DNA from: Bacillota bacterium
GTDB taxonomy: Bacteria; Bacillota; UBA994
NCBI GenBank assembly: GCA_018725535.1
Contig: QLUS01000061.1
Coordinates: 1 to 8,782, forward strand
DNA length: 8,782 nt
Reading direction: 5' to 3'
Part shown: positions 5,935-8,782 of the stretch, piece after piece
Numbering within the stretch: position 1 is the stretch's first letter
Layout of the letters: the number at the start of each line of letters is the position of its first letter
Position numbers and translations under genes: made by a program
The notes under the pieces: generated by a model
The model's database searches: none
Told to the model about the DNA's origin: nothing
Seen by the model: only the letters and a program-made list of their open reading frames with translations

Positions 5935-7577
5935 TGAAAGAGAGACTGAAGTCACTCCTGTTGGCTGTGCTAGTATTAACAAGCGTTACCATGAGCAGTG
6001 AGGTGTGGCTAGGGAAGTATCATGCGCCCCCGCCCCCCCCCGTGCGGGAGAGCGTCACTCCGCCAGCACCTGCGGCAGTAGTTGCGCCTGTGGCGGTCTA
6101 CGTTCATGCGGCCCCCCATGCGCGTACCTTTAGCCCCGGCGACCCGGTTTTTGACGCCACTTGGCAGCACTTACAGAGCCTCCTTAATACCGCAGCAACG
6201 TTTACTGTGCGCGTTAGCACGCCGAGCGAATGGGAGCGGGCGTTACGCGCGGGAGGCCTCGAGTACAGATTCAGTGGTCCATTACAGCTAACGCTCCTAC
6301 TTGAGGCCATTGGCAGGCCGCAAAAAAGCGGCGCGCCTGCGCAAAGTGCAGACCGCCTTATGCTGAGCAGACAGAGCAATTACTTATATCTCTTAGACAC
6401 GCAGTCCTCGCGCTTTTTTGCCTGGGAAAACGCAGGTGCGGCCCCCGGAACAACTGTGCGCGATGAGAATTCGCGACAGCTAGATTGGGTAGCGGCCCAG
6501 CAGTCCGGTCAGAAACTGCGCCAGCTCACCTCCCCTTGGCGTGCGCGCGCAGCTGCGTGGGTCTACGTACCCGACAGCCCAGGCGTGTGGCCGCAGTTGC
6601 TCGTGAGCCACGAAAGACAAGCCAGCCCGGCACTCGCCAACAGTTTCTTCAGCGACATCTCCCTCGTTAGGCGTGTGGGCGAGCGGGATGGTCGCGTTTC
6701 CCTGACGGACGGAGTGCGACACGTCTACCTTCATGCTGACGGCACGGTGCAGTATGTAGCGACGAGCTGGTTTGTGCCGACGGCGGATATTGCCACCGAA
6801 GCTAAGGGCGCGCTCACAAGAGGATTGAGCTTTATCGCGCAACATGGTGGTTTTACCGAGCACGTGCGCTTGCGTACGGCTGCGGTCGAGCCAGCCAGAG
6901 GGGAAGCTGTGGCGCAGATCCAGTTTGAGTTCCGCCCCTATGCCAGGCTGTCGCTCGGGGGAGTGGTGCATTTTGTTCCCGTAGTAGCGTGGGGGCCACA
7001 GCTAATAGTGGCTGTCAATGAACGCGAGGTGGCTTATTATTACCGCTCACTCTATAACCCTATCGCGGACGGCGCATCACCGACAAGAGTAATCAGTGCC
7101 GAGGGTGCTTTGCGTGCGCTTGAACCGAGTCTGTCGCCGGGGAGACTGATCACCGCTATGTACCTCGGGTTTTACCAGCGCGAGATAGACCATGTGACCG
7201 AGTTTCTTTATCCAGTATGGGTGGTCGAGCAGAGCGAAGAGCGGTTCTTGGTCAATGCGTTTACTGCGGACGTGATTGCCGGCCCCTCCGCCCAAATAAC
7301 ACTAATTAACGCCACCGGCAGTCAGGCAACATGGGATATCGGTGTGCCTCACGCGCTCAGCCAGTACGCAGAGTTTAGGCTCGAGTACCGCCGTGATGGG
7401 CAAGTCGTCCACAGAGACCAGTGGTTAAGCCCCGGTGGCCCTAGCTACTCCATGACGCGGACCACAAGCGGCTTAAGCCCGTCTACTTCGTACACCGTGT
7501 ACTTCTTTGCGCGGCGCGGTGATGCTTGGCGCGTTGTTGACGGGGCAGGACGTCGCATTACCACCAAGGCGAGATAA
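5934..7577 (+). CDS. walH: WalH (YycH)-like WalK regulator with C-terminal FN3-like domain
   Basis: 547 residues: an N-terminal signal-anchor (about 5-22), a Pro-rich stretch (31-52), then a large extracytoplasmic region. In Bacillus, WalH and WalI contact WalK at the membrane and tune its activity. Direct similarity to YycH is modest by eye; the identification rests mainly on topology, the position between walK and walI, and a C-terminal YPVWVVE...RFLVNAFTADVI segment (426-448) resembling the PepSY-like end of WalI. It is longer than B. subtilis YycH (about 455 residues). The extra part, residues about 453-545, looks like a fibronectin type III fold, with GLSPSTSYTVYFFARRGD as the diagnostic strand. 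This add-on is unusual for the family. The ATG overlaps the walK stop by one base, implying translational coupling. A run of nine C (6033-6041) just after the membrane anchor is a possible slippage site. Confidence 0.85.
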   Translation: MKERLKSLLLAVLVLTSVTMSSEVWLGKYHAPPPPPVRESVTPPAPAAVVAPVAVYVHAAPHARTFSPGDPVFDATWQHLQSLLNTAATFTVRVSTPSEWERALRAGGLEYRFSGPLQLTLLLEAIGRPQKSGAPAQSADRLMLSRQSNYLYLLDTQSSRFFAWENAGAAPGTTVRDENSRQLDWVAAQQSGQKLRQLTSPWRARAAAWVYVPDSPGVWPQLLVSHERQASPALANSFFSDISLVRRVGERDGRVSLTDGVRHVYLHADGTVQYVATSWFVPTADIATEAKGALTRGLSFIAQHGGFTEHVRLRTAAVEPARGEAVAQIQFEFRPYARLSLGGVVHFVPVVAWGPQLIVAVNEREVAYYYRSLYNPIADGASPTRVISAEGALRALEPSLSPGRLITAMYLGFYQREIDHVTEFLYPVWVVEQSEERFLVNAFTADVIAGPSAQITLINATGSQATWDIGVPHALSQYAEFRLEYRRDGQVVHRDQWLSPGGPSYSMTRTTSGLSPSTSYTVYFFARRGDAWRVVDGAGRRITTKAR

Positions 7578-7579
7578 GA

Positions 7580-7587
7580 AAGGAGGG
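7580..7587 (+). promoter_or_regulatory. Ribosome binding site deciding the GTG start of walI
   Basis: AAGGAGGG, 8 nt before GTG 7596, gives the product its conserved MDW start. Confidence 0.8.
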
Positions 7588-7595
7588 CGAGAGAC

Positions 7596-8474
7596 GTGGA
7601 TTGGCCGCGCGCAAAGACTATCCTCATTATTGCGTTTCTCGTCCTTAACGTCGTGCTGGCGGTTCAGCTCTATCTGCTGCCGATGTTTGACCTTTCCGCC
7701 CGTCCGTTAAGCCCGGAGGCCATCGAACAACTGCTAGAGGGAAAGGGCGCAGAACTGGCGGTCACTTTGCCACGCCGAGGTCCTACCGCTCCTTTCGCGC
7801 TCCTCTCTACCCCGGCGTACTCCGACCGCGAGATAACGACCATTGCGCGCGACCTGCTTGGCGGAAACGCCGCGCGTGTCGCGCCCGGCGGGTCGCTTGG
7901 CGCGGAAGCCGCTGTGAGCTATCGCGGGGACGGCGGACAGCTCGTAGTAGTGACCGCGCGTGGGCTCGTTTCGTATGAAAACCAGGGGGCTGCCGGGGGG
8001 GTAAGCACCCTTAGCGCGGAAGAGGCCGCGCGCAAGGCGGCAGTGTTTGTGCGCGAGCGCATTGGTGAAACCGGCTTTGTCTTTGAGGGTGTCACGCCGC
8101 TTGAGCCCGGCGGGTTCCGCGTCGATTACCTGCAGAGATTTCGCGGTTCCTATGTGTTCCCCGGCTATATTACACTGGTCGTTAAGTCCGAGGGAGTAGT
8201 AGCGATGTGGATGCATCGCTTGCGGGTGTCCTTTGAAACAGGCAGTGCCAGGCGCATCTTGTCAGCGCACGAGGCCGTGCTGAGTTTGGTCAATCATCGT
8301 CAGAATGCCGGCGAAGCAGGAGACCTAGCGGTGCAGAAAATGGATTTTGGTTTTCATAGTCCCATCTATGACACCGTAGACCCAACTTGGCGCGGCGTCC
8401 CCGTATGGCGCATTCACACTTCGCGCGGCGAGTTTTTTATTAACGCACACTCGGGCGTGCTGGAAGCTAGGTAG
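7596..8474 (+). CDS. walI: WalI (YycI)-like WalK regulator
   Basis: 292 residues, close to the family's usual length of about 280. It starts with MDWPRAKTI, which matches the typical MDW-x-K/R-x-KTI opening of YycI, followed by one membrane segment (about 8-29) and an extracytoplasmic domain. The end, GVPVWRIH...GEFFINAHSGVLEA (268-291), is the PepSY-like YycI terminus. In Bacillus, WalI pairs with WalH through membrane and outer domains and modulates WalK. The GTG start is fixed by AAGGAGGG (7580-7587), 8 nt upstream. The gap from walH is 18 nt, so it is the last gene of the walRKHI operon. No walJ (metallo-beta-lactamase) follows, unlike Bacillus and relatives; tRNA genes begin instead. I see no hairpin terminator between the walI stop and the tRNA-Gln promoter, so operon transcripts may read into the tRNAs. 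Confidence 0.92.
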   Translation: MDWPRAKTILIIAFLVLNVVLAVQLYLLPMFDLSARPLSPEAIEQLLEGKGAELAVTLPRRGPTAPFALLSTPAYSDREITTIARDLLGGNAARVAPGGSLGAEAAVSYRGDGGQLVVVTARGLVSYENQGAAGGVSTLSAEEAARKAAVFVRERIGETGFVFEGVTPLEPGGFRVDYLQRFRGSYVFPGYITLVVKSEGVVAMWMHRLRVSFETGSARRILSAHEAVLSLVNHRQNAGEAGDLAVQKMDFGFHSPIYDTVDPTWRGVPVWRIHTSRGEFFINAHSGVLEAR

Positions 8475-8482
8475 CGGGCAGG

Positions 8483-8511
8483 TTGACGCAAAGATGTGCG
8501 CGTGCTACAAT
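8483..8511 (+). promoter_or_regulatory. Strong promoter of the tRNA-Gln/tRNA-Glu pair
   Basis: TTGACG (8483-8488) and TACAAT (8506-8511) are separated by exactly 17 nt, each one base off consensus. The -35 begins 8 nt after the walI stop and the tRNA begins 21 nt after the -10. Confidence 0.85.
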
Positions 8512-8532
8512 TTTTCTGCGTTAAGCAAACAC

Positions 8533-8606
8533 GGGGGATTGGTCTAACGGTAGGACGACTGACTCTGGATCAGTTTGTGGAGGTTCAAATCCTTCATCCC
8601 CTGCCA
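8533..8606 (+). tRNA. tRNA-Gln(CUG)
   Basis: Cloverleaf by hand: acceptor GGGGGAT (8533-8539) with ATCCCCT (8596-8602), the first pair being G-U as fits the weak 1-72 pair of glutamine tRNAs. The anticodon arm is ACTGA-CTCTGGA-TCAGT with anticodon CTG (8565-8567). The T-arm is GGAGG-TTCAAAT-CCTTC. Discriminator G8603, usual for glutamine, and an encoded CCA (8604-8606) follow. It reads CAG. It is first in a two-tRNA unit. Confidence 0.95.
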
Positions 8607-8614
8607 TTTCAAAC

Positions 8615-8689
8615 GGCGCGTTAGTCTAGTGGTCAGGACGCCGCCCTCTCAAGGCGGAATCACGGGTTCGAGTCCCGTACGCGCTACCA
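8615..8689 (+). tRNA. tRNA-Glu(CUC)
   Basis: Cloverleaf by hand: acceptor GGCGCGT (8615-8621) with ACGCGCT (8679-8685), first pair G-U. The anticodon arm is CCGCC-CTCTCAA-GGCGG with anticodon CTC (8648-8650). The T-arm is ACGGG-TTCGAGT-CCCGT. Discriminator A8686 and an encoded CCA (8687-8689) follow. It reads GAG. It lies 8 nt after tRNA-Gln, so the two are almost certainly one transcript. Confidence 0.95.
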
Positions 8690-8690
8690 A

Positions 8691-8719
8691 GAAGCAAAAG
8701 GGACGGAGCCTTTTGCTTC
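8691..8719 (+). terminator. Hairpin after the tRNA pair, probable terminator with weak T tract
   Basis: A perfect 11-bp stem, GAAGCAAAAGG (8691-8701) with CCTTTTGCTTC (8709-8719), closes a 7-nt loop (GACGGAG) one base after the tRNA-Glu CCA. It is followed by ACGTTTCGTCC rather than a T run, so it may act mainly as a 3' end processing or stability structure, or need Rho. The remaining bases to 8782 show no gene or clear site. Confidence 0.55.
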
Positions 8720-8782
8720 ACGTTTCGTCCTGTTTCCTGCCCCACGTCTTTAATACGCTTTTTTCACACTTGTCGTCGCAAT

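Overview
The window looks like a chromosomal segment of a Gram-positive Bacillota, most likely a clostridial-type lineage of moderately high GC. The basis is a complete walR-walK-walH-walI (yycFGHI) cell-wall signalling operon, strong AGGAGG-type ribosome binding sites, frequent GTG/TTG starts, CCA-encoding tRNA genes, and a LysM-G5-M23 wall hydrolase. The species cannot be named from the sequence.

Layout. Positions 1-706 hold no gene I can support. They carry repeats with a 22-nt period that resemble IS21-family transposase-binding ends, a 12-bp tandem repeat and a hairpin. They end abruptly at 707 against the 3' half of a tRNA-Thr(CGU) gene, which is followed by a good intrinsic terminator. 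This is the usual scar of an element integrated into a tRNA gene, so 1-706 is probably the right-hand end of a mobile element and the chromosomal backbone resumes at about 707.

The backbone then reads left to right on the plus strand throughout: an ankyrin-repeat lipoprotein (920-1807); tRNA-Gly(CCC) with its own promoter and probable terminator; a membrane-anchored LysM-G5-M23 peptidoglycan hydrolase (about 2011-3336); the tightly packed walRKHI operon (3414-8474); and a tRNA-Gln(CUG)-tRNA-Glu(CUC) pair with a strong promoter (8533-8689) and a downstream hairpin.

How the genes fit together. WalK (membrane histidine kinase) and WalR (OmpR-type regulator) form the essential cell-wall homeostasis system of low-GC Gram-positives. 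WalH and WalI are single-pass proteins whose large extracytoplasmic domains modulate WalK. WalR classically controls wall hydrolase genes, and one such gene lies directly upstream. walJ and htrA/htrC, which follow walI in Bacillus, are absent here; tRNAs follow instead.

The points most worth a second look are the tRNA-Thr attachment scar, the 22-nt phased repeat field beside it, a fibronectin-III-like extension at the C-terminus of WalH, and the apparent loss in WalK of the PAS metal ligands known from Staphylococcus aureus. The window shows variations on known systems and a mobile-element boundary. I did not find a clearly new multi-gene system.
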